A stretch of DNA of 64,000 bases from Sphingobacteriales bacterium (GTDB lineage: Bacteria; Bacteroidota; Bacteroidia; Chitinophagales; UBA2359), in the NCBI GenBank assembly GCA_016700115.1, contig CP064999.1, positions 62,001 through 126,000 of the forward strand, in the 5' to 3' direction. Numbering within the stretch: position 1 is the first letter of the stretch; each line of letters starts with the position of its first letter. The notes beneath the pieces are model-generated. The model saw only the letters and a list, made by a program, of their open reading frames with translations. It searched no databases and was not told where the DNA came from. The translations under genes were made by a program, and so were the position numbers. Below, in pieces: positions 35,801-44,273 of this stretch.

Positions 35801-36823
35801 TTACCAATCGTTAGAGTCTTGTGATTGTAAAAAGAAACCCAAACTGGCCTCTAAACGGGAAAACCCATCAACTGTGTTTTTCTTTGGAAGATGGTAAGAG
35901 AATGTTGTCTGAAAAACTTTGCCCAATCTTGTGCCAACTATCAAAGACAAGAAAAAAGGGTCGTCATTTATTTTGTAAGAAGTTCCGGCGAATACAATAT
36001 CGTTATAGCTGACCAATAATGACAGATCTACATAAGGATCACTGCCTGCGCCAAATCCACCGGTATTTCTGGCTAACGGATTCACCATTACAGCAGGACG
36101 CAAAACAAGTTTATCTTCCAAAATTCCCCATCTATATCCTGCATAAATATAGGCACTTCGGTAAAAAATATTTTCCATCCCGGGTTCATAAAACTTGAAA
36201 CTGGGCTGGTTAAAATACTTCACGGCAAGACCGGCATAAAAATCCAATATAGTGGCAGAAAGTCCAATATCAAAACTCGGTTTAAAAAAACGTTCATTTG
36301 CCGCTAATACAGGTTGCGAAGAAGGACCCTGGAAAGTTTGAATTTGATCGGTTTTAAAATGCAGTAATGATGCGCCTAACCCGATTTTGAGTTTCGAGAT
36401 TTCACCTACCTCAAACATATAGCTGTATATCAATCCCAGATTCAGCAAACGCTTGTTGGTCGGAAATGTTTGTTGTGAAGCTCCTGCACCCACAAGATAT
36501 GTATCATCAAATTTATGATACTGCATGGTTAGTCCGATTCCACTTTTTAAAGAGGGTATCGCACCATGAACAAAAAAATTGGTATTCAGAGGTTTGGAAT
36601 CCGGCGGAACTTTTCCAAAACTGCCTGAGACTCCGATAGAAGGCTGATTGGCATCTCCTGCTGCTGCAGGGTTATACATTGGCAGGGCAAAATAATAATC
36701 ATTAGAATAGATTACCCGATTAAATAAATTGCCTGCTTGTTGTTGTGCAAAAATTTGGGTATTGACACTAAATAAAGCGAAAATAACCGAAACAACTAAA
36801 AAGAACTTTTGGTAATAATTCAT
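35801..36823 (-). CDS. PorP/SprF-family T9SS membrane protein
   Basis: A second 340-residue PorP/SprF-like protein, with a signal peptide ending QIFAQQQ and the family landmark YYFALPMYNPAAAGDANQPSIG. It continues as a beta barrel: FVHGAIPSLKSGIGLTMQYHK, KLKIGLGASLLHFKTDQ, and a final LEASLGFFLQSQ. It starts 12 bp after the stop of the 2-oxoacid oxidoreductase gene and may be co-transcribed with it, though the functions are unrelated. In other Bacteroidota such extra PorP/SprF copies usually pair with a particular large surface cargo protein, but no giant adhesin gene is next to it. Confidence 0.85.
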   Translation of the reverse strand: MNYYQKFFLVVSVIFALFSVNTQIFAQQQAGNLFNRVIYSNDYYFALPMYNPAAAGDANQPSIGVSGSFGKVPPDSKPLNTNFFVHGAIPSLKSGIGLTMQYHKFDDTYLVGAGASQQTFPTNKRLLNLGLIYSYMFEVGEISKLKIGLGASLLHFKTDQIQTFQGPSSQPVLAANERFFKPSFDIGLSATILDFYAGLAVKYFNQPSFKFYEPGMENIFYRSAYIYAGYRWGILEDKLVLRPAVMVNPLARNTGGFGAGSDPYVDLSLLVSYNDIVFAGTSYKINDDPFFLSLIVGTRLGKVFQTTFSYHLPKKNTVDGFSRLEASLGFFLQSQDSNDW

Positions 36824-36834
36824 CCCATTTTTAT

Positions 36835-38679
36835 TTAACTTTCTAAAAGATCCCGTATTGCGTTGATGAGTTCGTATTTAAACAACGGCAGACCTTGGAT
36901 TTTGTTGAACCGATAAGCCGGAATTAAATACTGATCGCGTATAATTTTTACCAACTGACCGGCATTAATCTCAGGGATGAGCACTTTTTCGTAATTTCTT
37001 AAAATTTCACCTAAATTTTTCGGCAACGGACGTATGTATCGCAAATGAGCATGAGCCACTTCAAAGCCTTGTTCGTTCAATTCTGTTACCGCAGATTTTA
37101 TAGCGCCATAAGTTGACCCCCAACCTAACACCAATAATTTTCCGGAAGAGGGACCCGAATCTATGGTTTGAAGCGGCAGAAAATCTGCAATTTTTTCTAC
37201 TTTCGCTTCTCGTATTTTAACCATATACTCATGATTAGCCGGACCGTAAGAGATATTTCCGGTGTTTTCTTCTTTTTCTAACCCACCGACGCGGTGTTGC
37301 AACCCTTTTATACCCGGAATTGCCCAGGGGCGTACATGGTTTTCATCGCGTTTATAGGGCATAAATACTTCATTCTCCTCTAATTCTTTTTTAAAATGGG
37401 GTTGGATGGGTGGGATATCTTCAGAATTCGGAAAAAGCCAGGGTTCGGCACCATTGGCAATATACCCATCACTTAACAAAATAACCGGAGTCATGTATTC
37501 AATAGCAATTCTGCAGGCTTCAATGGCTACATAAAAGCAATCTGATGGAGATTTTGCGGCTAAAACAGGCATCGGACATTCACCATTCCTGCCATACAGT
37601 GCTTGAAGTAAATCCGCCTGTTCAGTTTTGGTAGGCAATCCCGTCGAAGGTCCTCCGCGTTGGATATTACAAATAACCAAAGGCAATTCGAGCATAACTG
37701 CCAGGCCCATTCCTTCTGCTTTCAGGGCCATACCGGGTCCTGAAGTGCCTGTAACAGCTAAACTGCCACCATAAGCCGCCCCGATTGCTGAACAAATCGC
37801 TGCTATCTCATCTTCGGCCTGAAACGTAGTTACTCCGTAATGCTTATATTGTGCCAGCCCGTGCAAAATGTCGGATGCCGGAGTTATTGGATAAGATCCA
37901 TAAAACATTGTTAAATTTGCTTTGCGTGCAGCTGTAATCAATCCGATAACCAAAGCCTGATTGCCCATAATACTCCGGTATCGGCCGGATGCCATCGGGG
38001 CGGCTTTTATTTCATAACGAGAAGTAAAAGTTTCGGTCGTATCGCCAAAATAATACCCTGCTTTCAGCGCACGAAGATTAGCCTCTAAAATATCAGGTTG
38101 TTTTTTAAACTTGTTCTCTAAAAAAAAGAGGGTGCTATCCATCGTTCGGTTATACATCCAATACAAAAATCCTAAAACAAACATGTTTTTAGAACGGTCT
38201 TTTTCTTTGGTGCCAAGTTGCAAATCTTTCAGACAATCTCTTGTCAGCTTGGTTATGTCCATTTGAATAATCCGGTATTCGTTCAGGCTGTTATCTTCCA
38301 AAGGATTGGTTGCGCTTTTGGCAAGTCTTTGATTTTTGGAGTCAAAACCTGCAATATCGGCAATGATGATGCCTCCCTTTTTTAACGTGCTGAGGTTAGC
38401 TTTTAATGCTGCAACATTCATGGCAACCAACACATCGCATGTGTCTCCGGGTGTAAAAATCAATTTGCTTCCAAAATGCAACTGATACCCCGAAACACCG
38501 GGCAATGTGCCTTGGGGTGCACGGATTTCAGCAGGAAAATCGGGAAAAGTAGCAAGGTCGCTTCCGGTTAATGCCGTATTGGTCGTAAATTCAGTTCCGG
38601 TTAACTGCATTCCGTCTCCGGAATCGCCCGCAAACTTAATGGTTACTTCCAGCAATTGCTCAGTGTTTATATTTGCCAT
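36835..38679 (-). CDS. korA: 2-oxoacid:acceptor oxidoreductase, fused gamma-alpha subunit
   Basis: A 614-residue KorA-type subunit. Residues ~10-190 are the gamma domain (VTIKFAGDSGDGMQLTG, APQGTLPGVSGYQLHFG). Residues ~230-600 are the alpha/pyrimidine-binding domain (YPITPASDILHGLAQ, GTSGPGMALKAEGMG, RGGPSTGLPTKTEQADLLQ). With a beta subunit carrying thiamine diphosphate and an iron-sulfur cluster it oxidises 2-oxoglutarate or another 2-oxoacid to the acyl-CoA with ferredoxin as acceptor. The korB beta subunit normally follows immediately but is absent: a PorP/SprF gene starts 12 bp after the stop. The substrate cannot be fixed from this subunit alone. Confidence 0.9.
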   Translation of the reverse strand: MANINTEQLLEVTIKFAGDSGDGMQLTGTEFTTNTALTGSDLATFPDFPAEIRAPQGTLPGVSGYQLHFGSKLIFTPGDTCDVLVAMNVAALKANLSTLKKGGIIIADIAGFDSKNQRLAKSATNPLEDNSLNEYRIIQMDITKLTRDCLKDLQLGTKEKDRSKNMFVLGFLYWMYNRTMDSTLFFLENKFKKQPDILEANLRALKAGYYFGDTTETFTSRYEIKAAPMASGRYRSIMGNQALVIGLITAARKANLTMFYGSYPITPASDILHGLAQYKHYGVTTFQAEDEIAAICSAIGAAYGGSLAVTGTSGPGMALKAEGMGLAVMLELPLVICNIQRGGPSTGLPTKTEQADLLQALYGRNGECPMPVLAAKSPSDCFYVAIEACRIAIEYMTPVILLSDGYIANGAEPWLFPNSEDIPPIQPHFKKELEENEVFMPYKRDENHVRPWAIPGIKGLQHRVGGLEKEENTGNISYGPANHEYMVKIREAKVEKIADFLPLQTIDSGPSSGKLLVLGWGSTYGAIKSAVTELNEQGFEVAHAHLRYIRPLPKNLGEILRNYEKVLIPEINAGQLVKIIRDQYLIPAYRFNKIQGLPLFKYELINAIRDLLES

Positions 38680-39112
38680 GTTTTAAAAAGGGAATAAAAA
38701 GGATAAACAACTAATTTTAACATCCAACCAACTGCCCTTTAATTTAATTGCGCAGGAACGTCAATTTCTATCTGTTTTGCGCATAAAGGAATCTTCTGTT
38801 TGGAAAGCAGGCAAAGTTAATCAATATGAGGAAATTAGTCGGAATTTTGCAGGAATTGATTTGAGAAACCAATTTGTCTCAAGTAACACCTTCGCTTGAT
38901 ACAGACAAAAAAATGTCATTGCAAAGTAAAAGAGTATAAAAAGAACAAAATAATATCTAACAATCTTATTTATTGATTACTTTTACGACTTGTAAATCAA
39001 CTTATTTAAGCATACAATTTCACTGTTATTTTTGCTTAAAAGGTGTTTTTTTCTATTAAACTTAAAATAGTTCTTCGCCAAAGTTTTTTGAATTTGGCAA
39101 ACGATATTTAAT
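38680..39112. other. Divergent intergenic region korA / thioredoxin-like gene
   Basis: This 433-bp region separates divergent genes. On the minus strand TAACTTTG (38819-38812) matches the -7 consensus and could drive korA with a ~125-nt leader. No gene or stable RNA was recognised in the remainder. Confidence 0.4.
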
Positions 39113-39859
39113 ATGCAATACTTTAACAAATTTTATCTAACCACACTTGCTATTCTTTTTATTTCTTTTTCCACTGTCAAAGGACAAGAAATTGGTCAGG
39201 AAATGCCCGATTTCCAACTTTTTGGTATGGAAGGTGATTTGATCAGATTAAGCAATATGAAAGATAAATATGTTTTAGTGAATTTCGCTCAACCTAATTG
39301 CCCTGAGTATATCACCGTACATCCACAACTAATCGCATTAGAAAGGAAATATAGTTCAAAAGAATTTACTAATGCAAATGGGTTTGAAGTAATCAATATT
39401 TCGCTCGAAAATGATGATAATGTTGTGCGACAAGCGATTTCCAAATATGGAGGGGGTGTTCGGTATGAAACGATGTTGCCTCAGATGTATGAAGCAAAAG
39501 TTGTGAAAGACTATGGCGTTACTGCTCCAATTACCCGATTTCTCTTGGGCCCCGGCAATCGTTTTCTTGGAAAGAATTTGTCCTTCTCTGATATTGACCA
39601 GTTGTTAGAAAGCAATCAAATGGTTGAAGAAATGTTTTATCGCGTTTTTCTGGCTATTTTCCCCATCAATTCAGAAATCTTTCACCAATACACTCATATA
39701 TCCCATTTGGGTCAAATCTATAAAGAAAAAAATAACACCACCACCATTGCTTCTTATTTAGGCACCTATTACAACTATGATGATGCGCTTTATGCACGGG
39801 ATCATGCAATTGAGCCGGTTACCATCAAGCACAAATTGTTACCTATAGAAATAATCTGA
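39113..39859 (+). CDS. Secreted thioredoxin-like protein, 5' part of a frameshifted gene
   Basis: A 248-residue frame with a signal peptide (ends VKGQE) and an AhpC/TSA-thioredoxin-like fold: IGQEMPDFQLFGMEGDLIRL, KYVLVNFAQPNCPEYITVHP and a PITRFLLGPGNRFLG segment after the cis-Pro position. The usual CxxC is replaced by QPNC, leaving one Cys, so classical disulfide exchange is unlikely. The frame ends in an irregular tail. Adding one A to the CAAATT run near 39833 would join KHK to the next frame as IVTYRNNLIDPE. It therefore looks like the first part of a ~424-residue protein. The cause may be a sequencing error or a true mutation. Confidence 0.7.
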   Translation: MQYFNKFYLTTLAILFISFSTVKGQEIGQEMPDFQLFGMEGDLIRLSNMKDKYVLVNFAQPNCPEYITVHPQLIALERKYSSKEFTNANGFEVINISLENDDNVVRQAISKYGGGVRYETMLPQMYEAKVVKDYGVTAPITRFLLGPGNRFLGKNLSFSDIDQLLESNQMVEEMFYRVFLAIFPINSEIFHQYTHISHLGQIYKEKNNTTTIASYLGTYYNYDDALYARDHAIEPVTIKHKLLPIEII

Positions 39860-39870
39860 TTGATCCTGAA

Positions 39871-40386
39871 TTGGCAGTTCAGGACAGGAATGACTATGAA
39901 AATAATCCTTCCTATTATACCAGCAGAAGCATTGATGAATTGCCGTTTACACCCGCTCCTGCACATTCAGATTTGCGTCAGCCTCAACAGCCTGTTCCAA
40001 GTACAAATCCCCCCGTTTTTGTTCCTCCCAAAAGCTATAAAGAAGCTAATCCAAATTGGCAAAAAAATGATCCGGCTACTCCTGACAAACAAATGCCCTC
40101 TTCCCTACCCTCCAATTCAGAGAATGCTGGCCAAAAAATCATTTTCAAACCACCACCCGCCGATAATAACAACAATTGGCAAAATACTACGCCAACAAAT
40201 AATACAGCAATAGATAATCAGGCCCTTATTCAAGAAACCATTCGCAAAAATGAAATCGCCGGATTAGAAGAACAGTTAAAAAAAATAGAAGAGCGGATGG
40301 ATAAATTAAATGCAGAATTGCTGCAACTGTTGGAAGAAAGCCGATTCATCAGAGAAGAATTAAACAGAAAAAAAGCAGGGTACTAA
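39871..40386 (+). CDS. Proline-rich coiled-coil segment, 3' part of the frameshifted thioredoxin-like gene
   Basis: The frame is open from 39814 to 40386 and has only a TTG as a possible start at 39871. It therefore probably has no independent start and is the continuation of the preceding gene. It encodes a Pro/Asn/Gln-rich disordered linker (about 100 residues with repeated PVPSTNPPVFVPP-like text) and then a charged coiled coil, AGLEEQLKKIEERMDKLNAE onward, ending KKAGY. No catalytic domain is seen. As the tail of a secreted thioredoxin-like protein it would provide an oligomerisation or anchoring helix. Confidence 0.6.
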   Translation: MAVQDRNDYENNPSYYTSRSIDELPFTPAPAHSDLRQPQQPVPSTNPPVFVPPKSYKEANPNWQKNDPATPDKQMPSSLPSNSENAGQKIIFKPPPADNNNNWQNTTPTNNTAIDNQALIQETIRKNEIAGLEEQLKKIEERMDKLNAELLQLLEESRFIREELNRKKAGY

Positions 40387-40397
40387 TCTTGTTGCTT

Positions 40398-41018
40398 TTA
40401 TTCTTTTGTTGATAAATCTGGTAAGCAGTAATTGATGACTTGATTAAGCATTTTAACTACAAGCGTCTTGGGCAATGAAGGAAACCCTTTGTGTTTTTCC
40501 CTGCAATATTGCGCTGCCAGTTTTGTAGTCAAGGGAATATGAACAAACAAAGCTTTGCAATATTGTTGTTCTTCGCACCATGATAAAGATTGGTAATAGA
40601 CCATATTGCACAAATAGGAGCCTGCATGGTTTGACTGCATCACCGGAATATTTTTCGACAAAAGATGTCGGACTATATTCTCAACCGGCAAATTGCTGAA
40701 ATAGGCTATGGGCCCGTTAGGGTGGAGACTAAAATGAAGGGCTTCATTATACCGGTCAAATCCAAGATTGAGCGCTGTTTTTTCAACTTGTATAACCGGT
40801 GATTCGGCAGATAATCCCAAGTTAATGATAAAATGAGGCATTACAGAATTTAACACTTCGTGATACTGCTGAGATGTGGCTTTAAAATCAACTTCTAAAA
40901 CAGATTTATACAGAATAACATCCCTATTAAAGGTTTCAAATTCCTGTATTATAGTTTGCGTGGGATTTTCTTTAAACTCGCCAAATGCATTGAAGCCGGT
41001 CAGTAATACCCTATACAT
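40398..41018 (-). CDS. pcp: Pyroglutamyl-peptidase I
   Basis: A 206-residue cysteine peptidase of family C15, which removes N-terminal pyroglutamate from peptides. It opens with LLTGFNAFGEFKENPTQ. The catalytic triad residues are Glu80 in IQVEKTALN, Cys137 in QSNHAGSYLCNMVYY and His160 in LFVHIPLT, close to the canonical positions of the bacterial enzyme (81, 144, 168). The length is typical. It starts the downstream end of a minus-strand run and is 8 bp from crcB, so the two are probably co-transcribed with the genes upstream. Confidence 0.9.
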   Translation of the reverse strand: MYRVLLTGFNAFGEFKENPTQTIIQEFETFNRDVILYKSVLEVDFKATSQQYHEVLNSVMPHFIINLGLSAESPVIQVEKTALNLGFDRYNEALHFSLHPNGPIAYFSNLPVENIVRHLLSKNIPVMQSNHAGSYLCNMVYYQSLSWCEEQQYCKALFVHIPLTTKLAAQYCREKHKGFPSLPKTLVVKMLNQVINYCLPDLSTKE

Positions 41019-41026
41019 CGTTAGGT

Positions 41027-41392
41027 TTATTTGGTTAAACTATACCCTGCATAAATACCCAGTAAACAACCAACCAAACTTAACCCCACATTAAGAAATG
41101 CGTAAATAGGTTGTCCTGTTTTAAGAAAATAAAACGTTTCGAAACTAAACGTAGAAAAAGTACTGAACCCTCCACAAAAGCCTATTCCAAAAAAAATGCG
41201 GAATGAAGGAGGTATATTTGTGCGGTTGCTTACCCATCCGATTAAAGCTCCGAAAGCAAGGCTGCTCAATATATTGGCGGTAATAGTTCCAAGTGGTAAA
41301 ATTGTTGCACTTACTGTGTTATACTTAGAAAGCCCTAATCGTAACATACTGCCCAATCCCCCACCCAAAAAAACCAATAAATAATCAGTCAT
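41027..41392 (-). CDS. crcB: Fluoride ion channel/exporter CrcB (Fluc)
   Basis: A 121-residue protein from the ATG at 41392 (MTDYLLVFLGGGLGSMLRLG). An upstream in-frame start would overlap the preceding gene and lacks family similarity. It has four membrane helices and the Fluc signatures GGGLGSMLRLG, TITANILSSLAFG and FFGIGFCGGFSTFSTFSFE. CrcB/Fluc forms dual-topology dimers that let fluoride leave the cell. No fluoride riboswitch was recognised upstream, where the gene simply follows the WecA-like gene after 43 bp. Confidence 0.93.
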   Translation of the reverse strand: MTDYLLVFLGGGLGSMLRLGLSKYNTVSATILPLGTITANILSSLAFGALIGWVSNRTNIPPSFRIFFGIGFCGGFSTFSTFSFETFYFLKTGQPIYAFLNVGLSLVGCLLGIYAGYSLTK

Positions 41393-41435
41393 CTTTTGAT
41401 TTAATTTTCTGCTGCCTGCTTCAGGATAAGATAAT

Positions 41436-42548
41436 CTATTCTTTAAGTTTTTTAAGATGCCGTGCTTTGCCGATGCGATATGAAATTTGTATTCCAATAA
41501 AAAGGACTACTAAATAGATAACTGCGATTACAGGAAGGTGGTAGGGTTTATTAACAAAGTTTTGTGTCAAAAAACAGGCGGCAACGACCGAAAACAGGGC
41601 AAAAATTGCAAAAATTAGTGCTACTGATTTATCAGAAAACCCGCAATAAGCCAAATGATGCGTGGTGTGGTCCCGACCGCCAACAAAAGGCGACTGTTTT
41701 CTGGCAAGACGGTAAATAAACACGGTTGTTGTGTCAATAATAGGTAAGGCAAAGACAATTGCCGGAAGGATAAATTGTGGAAAATATAAGGAAGAACTAT
41801 CTTCTGATTTGAATTGCCAGGTTAGCACAATTCCGGCAAAAGCTAATAAAGCACCGAGAAACTGACTGCCCGAATCGCCCATAAACATTTTAGAAGGATG
41901 CCAGTTAAAATATAAAAACCCAAGCAAAGCAGACATAGCACCCACAAAAATGATGGTATAGAAATCTGTAAATCCCCCGGTCAGGTACATGATTGTAATA
42001 AAACAAGCCAGAATTCCCAACGAAACAATCGTGGCAATTCCATCCATATTGTCAATCATGTTGATGGCATTCATTATCCCAACCACCCAAAATATGGTAA
42101 ATGCTACATTCAGAATATAACTATCGGCAATAGAAATATAAACCCCCATGCTAATCATAAGCAAGGCGCAAACAATTTGTCCCACGAATTTAAAAGCAGG
42201 TAACATGTGAAAAGAATCGTCCACCAAACCTATAATGAAACCCATCGAAACACTGCTTAACAAAGCAAATAGTTCGCGAGGTGGCAGTTCTGTATTTTTA
42301 AAGGGAAGTAAATAATAAGAACTTACAGATAGGAGAAAGACGATAAACATTGAGAACCCACCTATAATAGGTTTGGTATTAGCCGCCCATCGAACTAAAT
42401 TATCGTGACCATTTGCGTTTTTATTATGATGGCCGATATTTTTGATTGAGCGCAAAAAAAGGTAGTTGACGATGACTGCGAATGCAGTTGCGATTATGCC
42501 AAATGCAGCATATACTATTAAAGGAAGGCTAGAAATTTCTGACTGCAT
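41436..42548 (-). CDS. Polyprenyl-phosphate GlcNAc-1-phosphate transferase (WecA/TagO type)
   Basis: A 370-residue multi-pass membrane enzyme of the MraY/WecA family. It has the DDSFHMLPAFKFVGQ segment, the NMIDNMDGIA metal-binding motif, HPSKMFMGDSGSQFLG, and the cytoplasmic GGRDHTTHHL loop. That last loop marks the WecA/TagO branch rather than MraY. It transfers GlcNAc-1-phosphate (or a related sugar phosphate) from UDP-sugar to undecaprenyl phosphate, the first step of O-antigen or other surface polysaccharide synthesis. The glycosyltransferase gene lies 68 bp upstream on the same strand, consistent with a small surface-glycan unit. Confidence 0.9.
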   Translation of the reverse strand: MQSEISSLPLIVYAAFGIIATAFAVIVNYLFLRSIKNIGHHNKNANGHDNLVRWAANTKPIIGGFSMFIVFLLSVSSYYLLPFKNTELPPRELFALLSSVSMGFIIGLVDDSFHMLPAFKFVGQIVCALLMISMGVYISIADSYILNVAFTIFWVVGIMNAINMIDNMDGIATIVSLGILACFITIMYLTGGFTDFYTIIFVGAMSALLGFLYFNWHPSKMFMGDSGSQFLGALLAFAGIVLTWQFKSEDSSSLYFPQFILPAIVFALPIIDTTTVFIYRLARKQSPFVGGRDHTTHHLAYCGFSDKSVALIFAIFALFSVVAACFLTQNFVNKPYHLPVIAVIYLVVLFIGIQISYRIGKARHLKKLKE

Positions 42549-42616
42549 GATGCTTCTCGGCCCAACTGCATGGGTTATAACTTTTTAAATCGGGTGAAAA
42601 CCATTCTTTCCAGCAC

Positions 42617-43930
42617 TTACTTTTGTGCAAAGTTACTTACCATAGAAACTGCTGCCAATTTCTTGGCATTTGCGATAGCAGGTGTTAGATGGATAGGCTG
42701 TGGTAATGGTTGAACCTGTGGTTTTAACTTGGCGGGAGCTTTTTGGGTCAGTAGATTTTGATAAAGTTGATCTACGTCATTAACCAATCTGGAATAGTGA
42801 TATTTTTTGTTGACAAAATAATGCCCGTTTTTACCTAACTTGAATCTCAGGGATTCATTTTCGACCAACTTCAGCAATTGCTGTGTAAACTGTGGTCTGT
42901 TATTGCTGGGAGAAATCAGCGCAGTTTTACCCGGCAAAACCACATCACAAACACCACCTACATTTGTACTTACGATTGGCTTGTTGGCTGCTTGTGCTTC
43001 TATCAGACTAACAGGAGTTCCTTCGTTCAATGAACTCAGGGCTACAATATCAATACCGGCATACACCTCATCAACATTTTTTATCCAGGAGGTAAAAGTT
43101 AGCGGGGTTTGTTGTTGGTTGTTGAAATTTGGTGTTGAGAAGGGAATTTCTAACTCTCGGGCCAATTGAATAAGATGGTGGTATTCTTCGCCATTTCCCA
43201 CGATAAAAGCTCTTATTTTTTGCGAAGATTGGGCAAGTATTTCTTTTAAACTCCTTAAAAACAATCCGTGATTTTTTATTTGAACTAACCGCCCGATGAT
43301 TCCAATTGCTATCTCGTCTTCTGCAATCTGGTACTTGGTTCTGAAATTATCGCGTTTTTCGGTTTGGTTAGTTTGAAAACGATTCAAATCAAAACCTAAT
43401 GGTATTACTTCGATTTCATTATCAGAACAAATATTATAGGTTTGACTAAGTTCATTTTTTTGTGATGGGCTGATGGCTATGATTTTAGAACTGTTTTTGG
43501 CTAACCAACGCTCGATCTCGATATAAAAACGAGTTTTTAGAGCCCCGAAATAAGAATGAAAAACATGTCCGTGAAAAGTATGAACCACCACAGGAACTCC
43601 GCAATCAATCGCAGCAAGGCGACCTAATGCTCCTGCTTTGGCCGCATGTGTATGTACAATATCCGGCTTAAACTGACGGATGATTTTTTTGAGTTGTCTG
43701 TATGCCGGTAAATCGCGAAGCGGATTTATTGAACGAAACATATCAGAAATATAGACCGGCTCTATACCTAAGTCATTTAAAATAAACTCAGAACTTTCTT
43801 CTACATCTTCTTTCATACCTGCCACCAACATCGTTTCATATTCAGGCGCAAGGTGTTTTGTTAACAGTGCCGCATTAAATGTAGGGCCTCCTAAATTCAA
43901 CCTGTTTATTATTCGTAGAACTCTCGGCAT
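42617..43930 (-). CDS. Glycosyltransferase family 4 protein
   Basis: A 437-residue GT-B glycosyltransferase. The N-terminal domain has RVLRIINRLNLGGPTFNAAL and the acceptor-side VHTHAAKAGALGRLAAI. The C-terminal nucleotide-sugar domain has IGIIGRLVQIKNHGLFL and the ALSSLNEGTPVSLIEAQAA E-x7-E-like motif followed by TNVGGVCDVV. It is cytoplasmic, probably adding a sugar to a lipid-linked intermediate made by the WecA-like enzyme encoded next. A ~30-residue Pro/Gln-rich segment precedes its C-terminus. Donor and acceptor are not determinable. Confidence 0.9.
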   Translation of the reverse strand: MPRVLRIINRLNLGGPTFNAALLTKHLAPEYETMLVAGMKEDVEESSEFILNDLGIEPVYISDMFRSINPLRDLPAYRQLKKIIRQFKPDIVHTHAAKAGALGRLAAIDCGVPVVVHTFHGHVFHSYFGALKTRFYIEIERWLAKNSSKIIAISPSQKNELSQTYNICSDNEIEVIPLGFDLNRFQTNQTEKRDNFRTKYQIAEDEIAIGIIGRLVQIKNHGLFLRSLKEILAQSSQKIRAFIVGNGEEYHHLIQLARELEIPFSTPNFNNQQQTPLTFTSWIKNVDEVYAGIDIVALSSLNEGTPVSLIEAQAANKPIVSTNVGGVCDVVLPGKTALISPSNNRPQFTQQLLKLVENESLRFKLGKNGHYFVNKKYHYSRLVNDVDQLYQNLLTQKAPAKLKPQVQPLPQPIHLTPAIANAKKLAAVSMVSNFAQK

Positions 43931-44273
43931 GTAGTTGATTTTTATCTTTTTCTAAGTCTCTTCTACTTGTTTTAGCGGCAAATAGCAATTGCCATCGAAA
44001 AGTCTTTATTCAACAAACAAATGTACGTAAAACAATCAATTTCGTATCTATTGTTTAAAAAAAATATCGTTAGACCTCTGATTTGTTTTTCTTAAAAAAC
44101 CATTCTTTCCATAAAAACATAATGCTTTAATGCTTTAAAAACAAGGATTTAAATCAAAGAAGCAGATTTATTTTTAAATTTTTAAGTCGTAAATAATGTT
44201 GTGGACTACTAATTTTTTTTATCAGATTTTTGTCCTGAATACCGCCTCAGCAAATTTAAAAGAGCTATAGCTC
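43931..44273. other. Intergenic region, glycosyltransferase upstream / RNase G downstream
   Basis: This 343-bp AT-rich region has no recognisable gene. TACATTTG on the minus strand (44025-44018) matches the -7 consensus and could start the glycosyltransferase-wecA-crcB-pcp transcript. Confidence 0.4.

Noticed and set aside
41393..41497. Extended N-terminus of CrcB
   Set aside because: It overlaps the WecA-like gene by 62 bp and lacks the family pattern, which begins at the ATG at 41392.
43931..44273. Fluoride riboswitch for the crcB transcript
   Set aside because: No recognisable riboswitch pattern was found here or in the 43-bp gap before crcB.
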